Positions 37,704 to 46,585 of a stretch of 64,000 nt of DNA are shown in pieces. The DNA is taken from assembly GCA_012959805.1 (NCBI GenBank), contig DUCN01000054.1, positions 1 to 64,000 of the forward strand, read 5' to 3'. Under the pieces are notes generated by a model. That model saw only the letters and a list, made by a program, of their open reading frames with translations. It was not told the DNA's origin and did not search any database. The stretch's first letter is position 1, and every line of letters starts with the position of its first letter. The position numbers and the translations under genes were made by a program. The stretch is from Myxococcales bacterium. Lineage in GTDB: Bacteria; Myxococcota_A; UBA9160; UBA4427.

Positions 37704-38204
37704 TCAGGCCCGTGCCGCGGAGAACTCTGGAAGAATCTCTGTGGCCAACATCCGCTCCGCGAGTCGCGCCTGCGTCCGATGACGATGATCCGATTGAGTC
37801 CGAGAGCGGCGAGAGAGTGGAGTCGCTGGGTGCAATGGGTGGCGGGGCCGACGATCGTATACTCGTCGATGAACTCCGCCGTGAGAGTCCGGATCTGGGG
37901 CGAACCGGCCTGGGTGCGATGCTTCATGTCGTATCGATCATGACGGTCGTCGAGGACTTGACGCTGTGAATCTCCGACTGGTCCGGAATGTTTCCGATGC
38001 ATGACTTGAAAACGTGCAAACATTATTAGGCCACCCGTGACGAGCTGGCGCGCAATTCCGACATCCCAATGACAGACCATGTTCACGTAGCTTCCAAAGC
38101 GCAGGCTATCCGGATCGAGCCCGGCCGCTTCGCGTGCCGTGGCAATGCCCCAGGCGATGCGTTCTCTTGTCTCGATGTTCCGCGACGAAGAGAAGGTCAT
38201 GTGG
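37704..38204 (-). pseudogene. LLM-class oxidoreductase, C-terminal pseudogene
   Basis: From about 38200 the minus strand reads ETRERIAWGIATAREAAGLD, SLRFGSYVNMVCHWDVGIAR, LIMFARFQVMHRKHSGPV, then EFIDEYTIVGPATHCTQRL and LGLNRIIVIG, the second half of an F420/FMN luciferase-like oxidoreductase. Near 37775 the family pattern moves to another frame (AERMLATEILPEFSAARA) with TGA 37704-37706, so there is a frameshift. The N-terminal ~150 residues are absent; the fragment abuts the stop of the porin gene upstream. Confidence 0.75.
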
Positions 38205-38207
38205 ACG

Positions 38208-39521
38208 TTAGAAGACGACCTGTGCCCGCCCGGTGAACGCATGGATGTGTTCATCCTGTCCGGCAGTCTGCTTTAGAGCACTGTCGGGGATGTTACTGTT
38301 TGGGGCAGTGTTGCCATAGACATAGTTGAATCGGAACATGACGTTTGGGTTCACCCACCAGTTCAGCCCGACCGTTAGGTCACGCTGAACGCCGCCGAGT
38401 AGAGTTCGGTCGGTGAGGTCGATCTGGCTAAACCGCGCTGCGAGTTCCCATGCGCCGAGTGCTTCGCGCTTCGGCATTACACGTTTGTACTTACCGCTCT
38501 TTTGATCGTAGTTTCTGGACTCGCCGGTGAGAAAGACGCCAGCCTGCACATAGAAGCCTGATAGAGTGAGATTCCTTTGACCCATTCGTCCGCGAATGTG
38601 GGTGGCCGTGTATTCCGCTTGCCCATGGAAGCGTCCGGCGACCACCGTGGCTTCGAAGTTGTACATGAAGACACTCCGCGAGGCCCTCAATTTGCCAGTA
38701 TCGACTAGCTTTGCTCCGGCCAGGTGTGCTTCTGGTTGAGCGCTAAAGCGAAGGACGCTTGGAGCATCAAAATAGCGATAGGCGGCTGAGCCGCCGACCG
38801 CTACGACCTTTGTCTTCTCCGCAATCGGGGCCAATACGATTCGATGAGCCACACCGAAGTCCTCATCCTCTGCGCCGCTGTCGCCGAGTCCTCCCGAGAA
38901 CACTCCGCCGGCATAGCTCCACACATCACCGTGTGAAGCCAGTACCAAACCCAGTCGCCTGCGCCCCTGCTCCTCGTTATTGCTGAATGCATCGGGCAGA
39001 GCGCGTTCCTGGAAGACCTGCCAATTCGAACTCGACATCGACGATTGGCCAAAGGGGACTTTCTGGTGCCCCAACGTGACGGTGAACGTTTTGTAGCCGC
39101 TGTATCGGAACCAACCGTCGGTGATTGGCACGTCAAGGTCCGGATCGAAGTTTACCTCGATCTTGTAGTCCCAGTTCGTCCAGACTGTTCCGTAAGACTT
39201 TATCCGCCCACGTCGAACTTCGGATCCATTGCCGAGTTTGGTCTCGTCTTGAATGAAGACTGCAGCGTCGAACTGCAGGCGACCTCCGAAGGCGAATGTG
39301 AATTCGTCGTCGCGGGTTCTGATGACGAGGCCCTTGTAGTTTGCGCTGACGTCGGCGAGGGCGCCGAGATTTGCCTCCGCCTCCTTCGAGTTCTGATTGG
39401 CCCTCTGCATCGTGTCCGCGTCGTCGAGCAATTCCTCCGCGAATGCAGGGGTGATCAGGAGCGTGGCGCTGGCGAGCGTGAGAGATACTCGGCGTGCGGT
39501 TCGTAGAATGGCTGTCAGCAA
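38208..39521 (-). CDS. Outer-membrane porin of the OprP/OprO type
   Basis: 437 residues. A signal peptide (SLTLASATLLITPAFAEE, cut after AFA) is followed by a short helical segment (MQRANQNSKEAEANLGALAD) that may trimerise. A 16-strand-like barrel then alternates aromatic strands: FTFAFGGRLQFDAAVF, NWDYKIEVNFDPDLD, DGWFRYSGYKTFTVTLGHQK. The protein ends in Phe (RAQVVF), the outer-membrane assembly signal. The family ranges from phosphate to general anion or xenobiotic uptake; no phosphate genes are adjacent, so the solute is open. The ~1 kb before the gene holds no intact gene. Confidence 0.88.
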   Translation of the reverse strand: MLTAILRTARRVSLTLASATLLITPAFAEELLDDADTMQRANQNSKEAEANLGALADVSANYKGLVIRTRDDEFTFAFGGRLQFDAAVFIQDETKLGNGSEVRRGRIKSYGTVWTNWDYKIEVNFDPDLDVPITDGWFRYSGYKTFTVTLGHQKVPFGQSSMSSSNWQVFQERALPDAFSNNEEQGRRRLGLVLASHGDVWSYAGGVFSGGLGDSGAEDEDFGVAHRIVLAPIAEKTKVVAVGGSAAYRYFDAPSVLRFSAQPEAHLAGAKLVDTGKLRASRSVFMYNFEATVVAGRFHGQAEYTATHIRGRMGQRNLTLSGFYVQAGVFLTGESRNYDQKSGKYKRVMPKREALGAWELAARFSQIDLTDRTLLGGVQRDLTVGLNWWVNPNVMFRFNYVYGNTAPNSNIPDSALKQTAGQDEHIHAFTGRAQVVF

Positions 39522-40191
39522 AAAATGAATCCTCTTTAATCCGGAGTGCTCTTCAATCAGTGGGCGGCTCTCGTCCAGCCGGGGGTTGGCGTTTCAGGCA
39601 CTTAGGATCAGTCCGAGATAGCGATACATCCTTAAGGACGGGGGAAAACGCATCTCGTCGGAGATGTAGTCAAGGCGATCTGATCCATAGAGTATCTAAG
39701 GACGGGAATAGGGTTTGTAGGCTCATCTGTCAGTTCGCGATGCCGAAGACTAGTCAAACGGTGTCGTGTCCGCGACTTTCTTCCAAGCCGAGCCTTGAGA
39801 ATCAGGCGTTGTGAATCCGCACCGAGTCTGGGCTTCGCGCGATCCAATAATTCAGACTCTTACGCGATGGCGATGACTTTGTGGCGAATATTCTCGGGTC
39901 GGGCGTGTGAGTTCTCTTGAGCGCTTCACTGCCGTGGCCTAGTACGGATCAGGTCGGCGAAGCCAGGCCATGCTGTGCGGAAGATCCATTTCGTCGCGAC
40001 CCTTTGGCATAACTAGATTAGGTGTGAGAAATCGAACCGCCATCGTCTCGACAGAGGGCACTGAGCCCCGGTTCTTCTCAGGAAGGGAAGCCCGTCTCGG
40101 AAAAGTTGTAGGTCATCTTCCCTGATGCAATTACCTCGGGCGTAAATGAGACGTTGAAGTCTCGATTGAATTCATTGACTATCGCGGACAA
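39522..40191. other. Decayed stretch without intact genes
   Basis: Only short coding remnants are seen on the minus strand: a 23-codon piece (MPKGRDEMDLPHSMAWLRRP and three more residues, about 39940-40010) and a C-terminal-looking piece near 40096-40185 (FTPEVIASGKMTYNFSETGF). Neither has a start plus domain. A phrase TAAGGACGGG occurs twice (near 39633 and 39697). The promoter of the porin gene should be near 39530-39600. Confidence 0.5.
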
Positions 40192-40517
40192 CTACTTGAA
40201 GGACCAATCCATGCGTTCGCGATAGGCGTGGAGATTTCCGACGGGAGTATTCGAGATGGCCACCATCGTAATGTCGGGCCGATTGCGATGGAGGATGACG
40301 CGATCGTAGTTGCCTGCCCAGAATGAATGGCTGGGACAACCGTCTTCCCAGTCGGGGTCGGCCATTCAACGATGAAAAAGAAATCCGGATCTCATTCCCC
40401 GATGACGGCCAGCTCCGGCCTAAAGCCATCGATCATGACGCCGCCGAGTTCTGCGACAAAGGGGCCAGCTGCCGCAGCGTATTCCGCGTATTTTTCCGCT
40501 CCGCCATCGGTCTCGAA
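40192..40517 (-). pseudogene. DUF1330-like protein, interrupted by TGA and a frameshift
   Basis: On the minus strand, right after the stop of the VOC gene, a TTG-started frame reads KYAEYAAAAGPFVAELGGVM, then IDGFRPELAVIGE, TGA (40394-40392), DPDFFFIVEWPTPTG. A second frame finishes NYDRVILHRNRPDITMVAIS and HAYRERMDWSFK at TAG 40192-40194. The layout resembles DUF1330/dimeric alpha-beta-barrel proteins. At least one nonsense and one frameshift mutation are present. It was probably once co-transcribed with the VOC gene. Confidence 0.55.
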
Positions 40518-40519
40518 CC

Positions 40520-41212
40520 TCAATTCAACATCATGCGACCTCGTGGCCCCTTGATTCGCGCTGTGAGTTTTCGCTCCGCGAGGACCCCGAGTTCGAATTC
40601 TACGTTGAGCGCATCCAGCGCTTGTTGGATCGGATCTCGATGGGGATGGTCACCACAGAACATTTCGAGTTCGAGCTCTCCCAGTTGGCCGGCAGCGATG
40701 CTCGCGGGATGCGGCGTCTTGCCCCAGTCGATGACGAAAGGGACGATCCCATCACCAATCGCATCGACTCGCAGCGTCAGCTTCCATTCGAGCAACTCGC
40801 CGGAAGGCGAGCGTCGACTCATGCTGAGGACCGCTCCGGGATCGTAACCTTGAGTTCGTGCCCGTTCGACGTCAGATTCGATCGAGCGACTTCGAACGGC
40901 CCACGTCACGAGGCGTGGTCCATCGAGGGAGTCCAATCCAAATGGGTGCGGGTGATTGGGCTTATCCGCATCGGGATCGATTGCGATCAGTTCGACATAG
41001 CATTCGTTGGCAAGGGGGAGAATCGCATTGTGCGTGCCGAGGCCAACGTGGCGCCCACCGGCGCGCGGGGCCTGTCCGAGTCGGTGTTCAAAGGACTCGA
41101 TCGAAGCGGCCAGATCGGGAACCGCGTAAACCAGGTGATCAAGCTTCAGTCTTGGGGTCAATGCTCGGCTCTCCGATTCGTGGGTCGTCGCAACGATAGA
41201 CGGTGCGCCCAT
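40520..41212 (-). CDS. Glyoxalase-like (VOC superfamily) protein
   Basis: 230 residues. The start LKLDHLVYAVPDLAASIESF and LGQAPRAGGRHVGLGTHNAI are the glyoxalase_3-type VOC opening with a metal His. CYVELIAIDPDADKP follows, then a second half-module ending in LGELELEMFCGDHP. Family members bind a divalent metal and act on small carbonyls or serve as dioxygenase- or dehydratase-like enzymes; no specific reaction is visible. The last codons MMLN-TGA sit three bases from the decayed DUF1330-like gene. It is divergent from the PhyH gene. Confidence 0.85.
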   Translation of the reverse strand: MGAPSIVATTHESESRALTPRLKLDHLVYAVPDLAASIESFEHRLGQAPRAGGRHVGLGTHNAILPLANECYVELIAIDPDADKPNHPHPFGLDSLDGPRLVTWAVRSRSIESDVERARTQGYDPGAVLSMSRRSPSGELLEWKLTLRVDAIGDGIVPFVIDWGKTPHPASIAAGQLGELELEMFCGDHPHRDPIQQALDALNVEFELGVLAERKLTARIKGPRGRMMLN

Positions 41213-41294
41213 CGACTTCGAGCTGCGACCTTAGGTCGCAGGAGACGGATACCGGTGGGATGCGGTTGATCTTCGAAGTGATACGCTGCTCGGA

Positions 41295-42116
41295 ATGACG
41301 AATCCAGGCCTCAGTGACGATGCGCTCGCCAAGGCGCTCCACGAAATTGAAGAACAGGGCTACACCATTATCGCCGACGCGATTCCCCAGGACCTCATCG
41401 ATTCGGTTCAAGAGAACGTGCTGCGGATCGAACGCGATCAGGAGATCGTGCCTTCGGAAAATGACTTCGAAGGGCACAAGACTATTCGAATCTACAATCT
41501 TCTCGCTCATGGAGAGCCATTCGAGCAGATTCCGATTCTCCCGTCCGTATTGCCGGTCGTCGAAGGGGTGCTCAATGACGGCTGCCTGATTTCGAGTGTG
41601 TCGTCGATCAGCATTGGAAAAGGCGAATCACCGCAGCCCATTCATGCCGATGATCAGGTGATTGCACTTCCGAGACCTCACCAGGCGCTCGTCTGCAACA
41701 GTATGTGGGCTATCACGGATTTTACAGAGGCCAACGGTGCGACTCGAGTCGTTCCTGAAAGTCATCGGGATCCGAACTGGCCGGTTTACGGAAGCGACGA
41801 CATCGAATCGATTCCCGCCGAGATGAAACGCGGCAGCGTTCTGGTATGGAACGGGAGCCTCTGGCACGGCGGCGGCGCAAATCAAACGGACGAACGGCGT
41901 GTCGGCATTGCCATGAACTACTGCGCTGGATTTCTTCGCCAACAAGAGAACCAGCAACTCGGTATCCCGCAATCCGTGGCCGCCCAGTTCAGCGAACGGC
42001 TACAGCGCATGGTGGGCTATGGCGTGTACAGAAATCTGATAGGTCACATCGATAAGCGCGATCCGCGCGAGCTGCTAGGCGCGGACGGCGCAATGCGATC
42101 AATCTGGGATCTGTGA
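41295..42116 (+). CDS. PhyH-family Fe(II)/2-oxoglutarate dioxygenase
   Basis: 273 residues. Metal ligands are His117 and Asp119 in PIHADDQV and the distal His191 in SLWHGGGAN, followed by ERRVGIAMNY with the 2-oxoglutarate-binding Arg. N-terminal EEQGYTIIADAIP is the usual PhyH start. The family hydroxylates lipids, terpenoids or secondary metabolites; this one is closer to the general phytanoyl-CoA dioxygenase group than the SCP2 fusion at 23580-24845. It is convergent with the metallophosphoesterase gene, 13 bases away. Confidence 0.92.
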   Translation: MTNPGLSDDALAKALHEIEEQGYTIIADAIPQDLIDSVQENVLRIERDQEIVPSENDFEGHKTIRIYNLLAHGEPFEQIPILPSVLPVVEGVLNDGCLISSVSSISIGKGESPQPIHADDQVIALPRPHQALVCNSMWAITDFTEANGATRVVPESHRDPNWPVYGSDDIESIPAEMKRGSVLVWNGSLWHGGGANQTDERRVGIAMNYCAGFLRQQENQQLGIPQSVAAQFSERLQRMVGYGVYRNLIGHIDKRDPRELLGADGAMRSIWDL

Positions 42117-42129
42117 ACAAAGTTGGTGT

Positions 42130-43047
42130 TCACGTCTTCTCGGAAGTCCAACCGCTGAGCGGATCCCCTGCGTCGCTTTCGGGTCGAGGCAGGATCTGTC
42201 GTAAATGGTCCCCGAGCACCCAGCCCCGTCGCTCTTCTCGCATGCGCCATTGCCGTGGATAGCCGAGCGAGACTTCTTCGAAGCGGACGTCATCGATATA
42301 ACGTGTGCAGGGGATATGAAGATGTCCCGACACCACTACGGATGCGCGAAAGCGCTGGTGCCAATCTTCTGTGATGCGTGTCCCGCACCAGACCATGAAG
42401 CGTGGGATTTGCGGCAGAATGGCGAGTTCCTGCTTGAGTGGGAAGTGGGCGATCAGGACGGTTGGAAGGGGCGTTTCGACGAGCGCCGCGTCCAGCCGCT
42501 TTTCACTTTCGAGGCAGCGCGCTTCACACCATTCCCCAACATGAGTGAACGGATCTGGCTTCAGCAGGACTTCGTCCGAGCAGACCACGTCGCTTTCTGC
42601 AGCCCATTCGACGGCTTTCTCAACGGGAATTTCATTTGGCCGAAAACTGTAGTCGTAGAGTAGGAAGAGCGGAGCGAGGAGATGCGGCCCGCCTTCTCCT
42701 TGCCAAATAGGGTAGGGATCTTCCGGTGTGATTGTGCCGTGTCGGTGACAGATGTCGACGAGGTGCTCATAACGGTGAGCACCGTGCAGCGATGAATCCC
42801 GCGGAAGGCTCCAGAGCTCGTGGTTTCCGGGAACCCAGATCAGCTGAGCAAATTTCTTTCCAAGAATCTGGAGGGCGATGTCTAATTGATCCGGCGTGTC
42901 CGCGGTGTCGCCGCAGAGGATGAGCCAATCATCCAGATGCTGCGGTAGTTCAGTCAGCGCGATCAGATTTTCCTTGAATCCAACATGAAGATCGCTGATG
43001 GCATGCAGTTTCAATGGGTCATTCCTCGACAGGTATCTCGAACACAC
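42130..43047 (-). CDS. Metallophosphoesterase (calcineurin-like)
   Basis: 305 residues from GTG 43047 (starting instead at Leu-Lys-Leu near residue 12 cannot be excluded). The dinuclear-metal motifs are AISDLHVGF (DxH), ILCGDTAD (GDxxD), WVPGNHELW (GNHE) and VVSGHLHIP (GHxH). Between them a long helical insert (residues ~110-180) is Cys- and Glu-rich (WCEARCLESEKR). The family contains phosphodiesterases and nucleotidases; no substrate can be chosen. Its GTG lies 44 bases from the divergent MFS start, so the promoters overlap. Confidence 0.9.
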   Translation of the reverse strand: MCSRYLSRNDPLKLHAISDLHVGFKENLIALTELPQHLDDWLILCGDTADTPDQLDIALQILGKKFAQLIWVPGNHELWSLPRDSSLHGAHRYEHLVDICHRHGTITPEDPYPIWQGEGGPHLLAPLFLLYDYSFRPNEIPVEKAVEWAAESDVVCSDEVLLKPDPFTHVGEWCEARCLESEKRLDAALVETPLPTVLIAHFPLKQELAILPQIPRFMVWCGTRITEDWHQRFRASVVVSGHLHIPCTRYIDDVRFEEVSLGYPRQWRMREERRGWVLGDHLRQILPRPESDAGDPLSGWTSEKT

Positions 43048-43090
43048 TACGCTCAGACCGAGCGACAGGCCACCCCTCTATGAATTCTAA

Positions 43091-44428
43091 GTGGAGTCGA
43101 ACTTGAAATCCAACGAAAATCAGGCATCGCCGGTCGGGTCAGATGACACGTCGATCTCATCGAGTGTGAGACGTTATGCATTGGCGATGCTGACGATTGC
43201 GTATGCATTCAATTTTATTGACCGGCAGATCCTGGTCATTATTCAAGAGTCGATCAAGCAGGAGATGGGGCTCTCCGACGCTCAGCTTGGATTGCTGAGC
43301 GGTTTCTCCTTCGCACTCGTGTACATCACCGCGGGCATCCCGATTGCCTATTGGGCGGATAGGGGAAATCGGCGGAATATCATCTCGCTTGCCGTCGCGG
43401 TCTGGAGTGGCATGACGGCGCTGTCGGGGTTTGCGCAAAATTACGGGCAACTTTTGATGGCGCGGGTAGGCGTTGGAATCGGCGAGGCTGGTGGTAGTCC
43501 TCCCGCGCATTCGATGATCAGCGACTACTATGCGCCGAGCGAACGTGGCACTGCCATGGGGGTCTACTCGGCTGGCCTGCATGCCGGAATCTTCGCGGGG
43601 TTCTTGCTCGGGGGATTCATCGAGGAATGGTTGGGTTGGCGTGCCGCCTTCATGGTGGTCGGACTTCCAGGAATCGTCTTCGCCTTGATCTTTCGATTCA
43701 CGGTGACCGAACCTTCGCGTGGCCGATGGGAATCCGCTGAGGCGGCGAGTTATCGGCCGACGTTTCGCGAGACGGTGCAGCGTCTCTCTCGTTACCGCTC
43801 ATTCTGGTATCTCGCGGGTGCGACCGGACTGACGGCTTTTGCCGGGTATGGGAACGGAAACTTCGCGCCCTCATTCTTCATTCGGAGTCACGGACTGAGC
43901 GGCATTGAGGTTGGCCTCCTGATGGCGTTCGCCGGAGGTGGCTCTGGCTTGGCGGGTACGCTGCTCGGAGGGTATCTGGCGGATCGGCTCGGCCAGCGGG
44001 ATCCGCGTTGGTATGCGTGGCTGCCTGCGATCGCCGGGTGTATTGCTCTGCCCCTGTCTTTTCCGTATCTGTTAGTCGATGATATACGCATCGTGATCGC
44101 GCTTCTCTTTATCGTGAACATGATGCTCAACACCTATCTCGGCCCGTGTCTCGCGATTTCTCACACCCTGGTTCCGCCGGCGATGCGTGCGCTTACGTCA
44201 GCCATTCTTTTCTTCGTGCTGAATCTGATCGGCTTGGGGATGGGGCCGCTCACGGCAGGACTTCTGAGCGACCATTTTACCTCAATCTACGGTGACGATG
44301 GTCTTCGATACGCGATGCTCGTCGTGGGCATGATCAGCTCGCTGGGAATTCTGCTCTTTGTGTTGGCGGCCCGGCGAATTCCAGGGGACCTTGCAATGCG
44401 CGACAGCGAGGGTGCGGCCCCTTCCTGA
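43091..44428 (+). CDS. MFS transporter, spinster-like, upstream of the deiodinase-like gene
   Basis: 445 residues from GTG 43091, 12 helices. The signature YAFNFIDRQILVII and LGLLSGFSFALVYITAGIPI with YWADRGNRRNII is the same as in the carrier at 8482-10089, without its extra helix pair. FRFTVTEPSRGRW ends the first bundle. It is 96 bases before the deiodinase-like selenoprotein gene on the same strand and is probably co-transcribed with it, so the carrier may bring in that enzyme's substrate. This is inference from position. Confidence 0.92.
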   Translation: MESNLKSNENQASPVGSDDTSISSSVRRYALAMLTIAYAFNFIDRQILVIIQESIKQEMGLSDAQLGLLSGFSFALVYITAGIPIAYWADRGNRRNIISLAVAVWSGMTALSGFAQNYGQLLMARVGVGIGEAGGSPPAHSMISDYYAPSERGTAMGVYSAGLHAGIFAGFLLGGFIEEWLGWRAAFMVVGLPGIVFALIFRFTVTEPSRGRWESAEAASYRPTFRETVQRLSRYRSFWYLAGATGLTAFAGYGNGNFAPSFFIRSHGLSGIEVGLLMAFAGGGSGLAGTLLGGYLADRLGQRDPRWYAWLPAIAGCIALPLSFPYLLVDDIRIVIALLFIVNMMLNTYLGPCLAISHTLVPPAMRALTSAILFFVLNLIGLGMGPLTAGLLSDHFTSIYGDDGLRYAMLVVGMISSLGILLFVLAARRIPGDLAMRDSEGAAPS

Positions 44429-44524
44429 GGCGGCCGGGGAGCACGATTGGTCTGTTATGGCCATCTGCTAGTTTTGCTGATTCGGAGTCTCGGAACATGA
44501 AACTCGATTGGAAGGAGATACCGC

Positions 44525-45268
44525 ATGGCGGACAGGGAATTGGACACGCAGACTGCGAGCGCTCAGATCGCTGAATCAGGCAATACGGTCGACACCATGT
44601 TGGATCACCTCGTTGAGAGCGGTCAGGCCGATCAGATGAAGGGACTCGATATCGATCGCTTGCGAGCGGCGATGAATGCACCTGGGGCAGCAGAGACGAT
44701 CGCCGAAATTCAGGCTATGGGGGCAGACTCTCAGGCTGGCGCGGGACAGCCCGCACCGGATTTTGTCCTGCGGTATTTACCCGGTCAGGGGAAGAGTGAT
44801 GGCGAAAAAGTTCGGCTCTCTCTGCGGTTCGCGAATCGGCCGGTTGCCCTGGTCTTCGGTAGCTACACCTGACCGCCTTTTCGGTCCCAGGCTGGGACCC
44901 TCAATCGCATCTACCGCAGCTATCGCGATCAGATTGATTTCCTCACCGTGTATATCAAGGAAATTCATTCAACCGATGGTTGGCAGGTCGGCGAGAACGT
45001 CGAAGATGGCGTGCTGGTGCGTGAGCACCAATCCTTCGAGGAGCGCATCGAAGTCGGTCAGACCTGCATGTTGAAAATGGCACTTGAGCTCCCCGCAGTC
45101 GTCGATGAGATGGATGATTCGGTTGCTGGCGCATACGCGGCGATGCCCGAGCGACTCTATTTGATCGAGCGTGGCGGACGAGTTGCCTATCAAGGCGGCA
45201 TGGGACCGATGTTTTTCCGACCGGATGAGTGGGAAGCCGCGATGGAGACCCTTCTCAATTCGCATTGA
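44525..45268 (+). CDS. Deiodinase-like selenoprotein (Sec at codon 116)
   Basis: One frame of 247 codons from ATG 44525 (RBS AAGGAG) to TGA 45266-45268, with an in-frame TGA at 44870-44872. The residues around it, ALVFGSYT-U-PPFRSQ, match the iodothyronine deiodinase/thioredoxin-fold signature (GSCTUPPF in animals). VYIKEIHSTDGWQV matches the conserved HxSDGW block after the catalytic strand, and RLYLIERGGRVAYQGGMGP matches the C-terminal thioredoxin strands. The N-terminal ~90 residues are helical and charged. Bacterial deiodinase-like selenoproteins are known from metagenomes; a redox or dehalogenation role is inferred, not shown. There is no signal peptide. A hairpin directly after the TGA supports Sec insertion. 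Confidence 0.88.
44870..44899 (+). promoter_or_regulatory. Bacterial SECIS-like element after UGA in the deiodinase-like gene
   Basis: Counting UGA as 1-3, nucleotides 14-19 (GGUCCC, 44883-44888) pair perfectly with 25-30 (GGGACC, 44894-44899), leaving the loop AGGCU (44889-44893). Bacterial SECIS hairpins lie just after the UGA, inside the coding frame, and carry G near the start of the apical loop; this fits. The hairpin does not interrupt the reading frame. Confidence 0.8.
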
Positions 45269-45311
45269 GGTTCCGGCCCAAGAGCCCGATATTCCATCGG
45301 CGCAATGGCTT

Positions 45312-45690
45312 TGGCAAGCCCAAGAAAACGGTACCAGCCGTTTAGTTAGGGATTTCGCTTGTTGACCTGCCCCGAAAACCTGTTCCAATTGAAACGTTAG
45401 TTTCTGGCCTAAGTCGGGACTCTGGGGACCCAGTCCCCAGACCCTAAGAACTGCTCGGGAGTCTTTTCCCCAAGCGAACTGTGCGGTCGGAACTCATTGT
45501 ACTCCTGGCGCCAAGCTTCGATCTTGGTCCGTGACGTTATGTTCGCGACACGCGGCGCGGATTTTCCCACCCACCTCTGCAGCCTTCAAGATTCCGAAGA
45601 TTTGCTCCTCTGAGAAGCGTGCTCGCTTCATCCGTGCCTGCTGTCGCCTTCGAAAAGGCTAATTCATAGACTGGTACCAGTATGGGGGGC
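45312..45690 (-). mobile_element. Internally deleted IS3-family element (MITE-like)
   Basis: Both ends remain, but the middle is lost. On the minus strand, ATG 45631 starts an orfA head (MKRARFSEEQIFGILKAA, then IRAACREHNVTD) which at 45523 jumps into the orfB tail (EAWRQEYNEFRPHSSLGEKT). The first 211 bp equal 4193-4403 exactly. The ends carry related inverted motifs, GGTACCAGCCGTTTAGTTAG near 45330 and CTAATTCATAGACTGGTACC near 45660. It makes no transposase and would need help in trans to move. Confidence 0.8.
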
Positions 45691-46585
45691 CGGCCAAACC
45701 CGCAGGCGCTTGCCGTAACGTCGTTGACTAGGGGAATTCCTGAGGGCCCTTTGCCGCGTTCGATGTGTTGCGCTGAGAGAACTCAGCAAGAATTTGACGA
45801 TACTATAGAAAACGATTGACAACCGATCTTCTGGCTATAAGTTGATTGGGTACGTCGCTGTACGGTCCAGGAGGACCGAGGTTCTGCTCTCATCGATTTT
45901 CATAAGCGAGGTCGTCGCATTCATTGTTTTGAAGTGACGACCATCGTGAATGTTCGTGAATGATTGATTTTGATTCAGTCGACTAATCGACCAAAGCAAC
46001 TACCGTACAGGTCTGACGTATTCGGCGGCCTGTATCGTGCGCGAGTGACGCGTCCTGCAACCGCTGGGACCTGAGAAGGTCGCAGGTCGTTTATGAGAGC
46101 GGGTCGAGCCCGTAGTCAGGGACGAGCGCGGGAATCTTTCCGACCCCGGGAACAAATTGAATTGGGCTGTGAAGATCGCTCACGGGTCTGCTTCGACTGT
46201 CTCAAGTCACAGGCCCTCGATCCGCACATTCTCGGCTGTCTGATTTTCATGGCGAGATAGACGGATGGACGATTGGCTCACGCGTGTGCAGGTTGCGAAT
46301 CCGCGATCCCCAAACTGTTGTACACGCCTGGCCGCAGCGAGAGATTCGATGCTCAGATCGGCAGAACAGTCAGCGCCGCCGGCATCGATCCTTCACGACT
46401 TGCCCGAGGTGTTCCGACGGAGGGTTGAAGAGTGCAACCGCCGCCTCGGTCTTTGCTTGGTTGAACTGAGGTTGAACTGAGGTTGAAGATCGGTCGAAGC
46501 GGAGCTGGATGCGGAACGAAGATTGATCCGCACCCAGATCGCAAACGACAGAGATGTCGCGGACATCCTGTCAGGAGGCGCGAGC
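45691..46585. other. Intergenic stretch without intact genes
   Basis: About 900 bases. A coding remnant on the minus strand near 46100-46160 reads SPIQFVPGVGKIPALVPDYG then LDPLS and a stop, a C-terminal-looking piece with no start. A small plus frame at 46265-46480 has no family features. The promoter for the two YbaK genes should lie in the last part, after the 11-bp repeats at 46460. Confidence 0.5.
46460..46487 (+). repeat. Tandem repeat, 11-bp unit, about 2.5 copies
   Basis: The unit GTTGAACTGAG occurs at 46460-46470 and 46471-46481, then GTTGAA. It sits ~100 bases before the YbaK gene start. It could be slippage debris or binding sites; nothing more can be said. Confidence 0.7.

Noticed and set aside
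37409-37969. Plus-strand ORF of 186 codons
   Set aside because: It is antisense to the LLM pseudogene and out of frame over the EEP gene, with no family features.
40392-40394. In-frame TGA in the DUF1330-like remnant as a third selenocysteine
   Set aside because: The residue pattern there calls for Gly or Trp, not Cys. No hairpin follows, and the same gene also has a frameshift, so it is simple decay.
45816-45841. TTGACA...TATAAG promoter in the gap after the deiodinase-like gene
   Set aside because: The spacer is only 14 bases and no gene follows within 700 bases.
46265-46480. Plus-strand ORF of 71 codons before the YbaK genes
   Set aside because: Composition is unlike the neighbours, there is no RBS, and it ends in the 11-bp tandem repeats.
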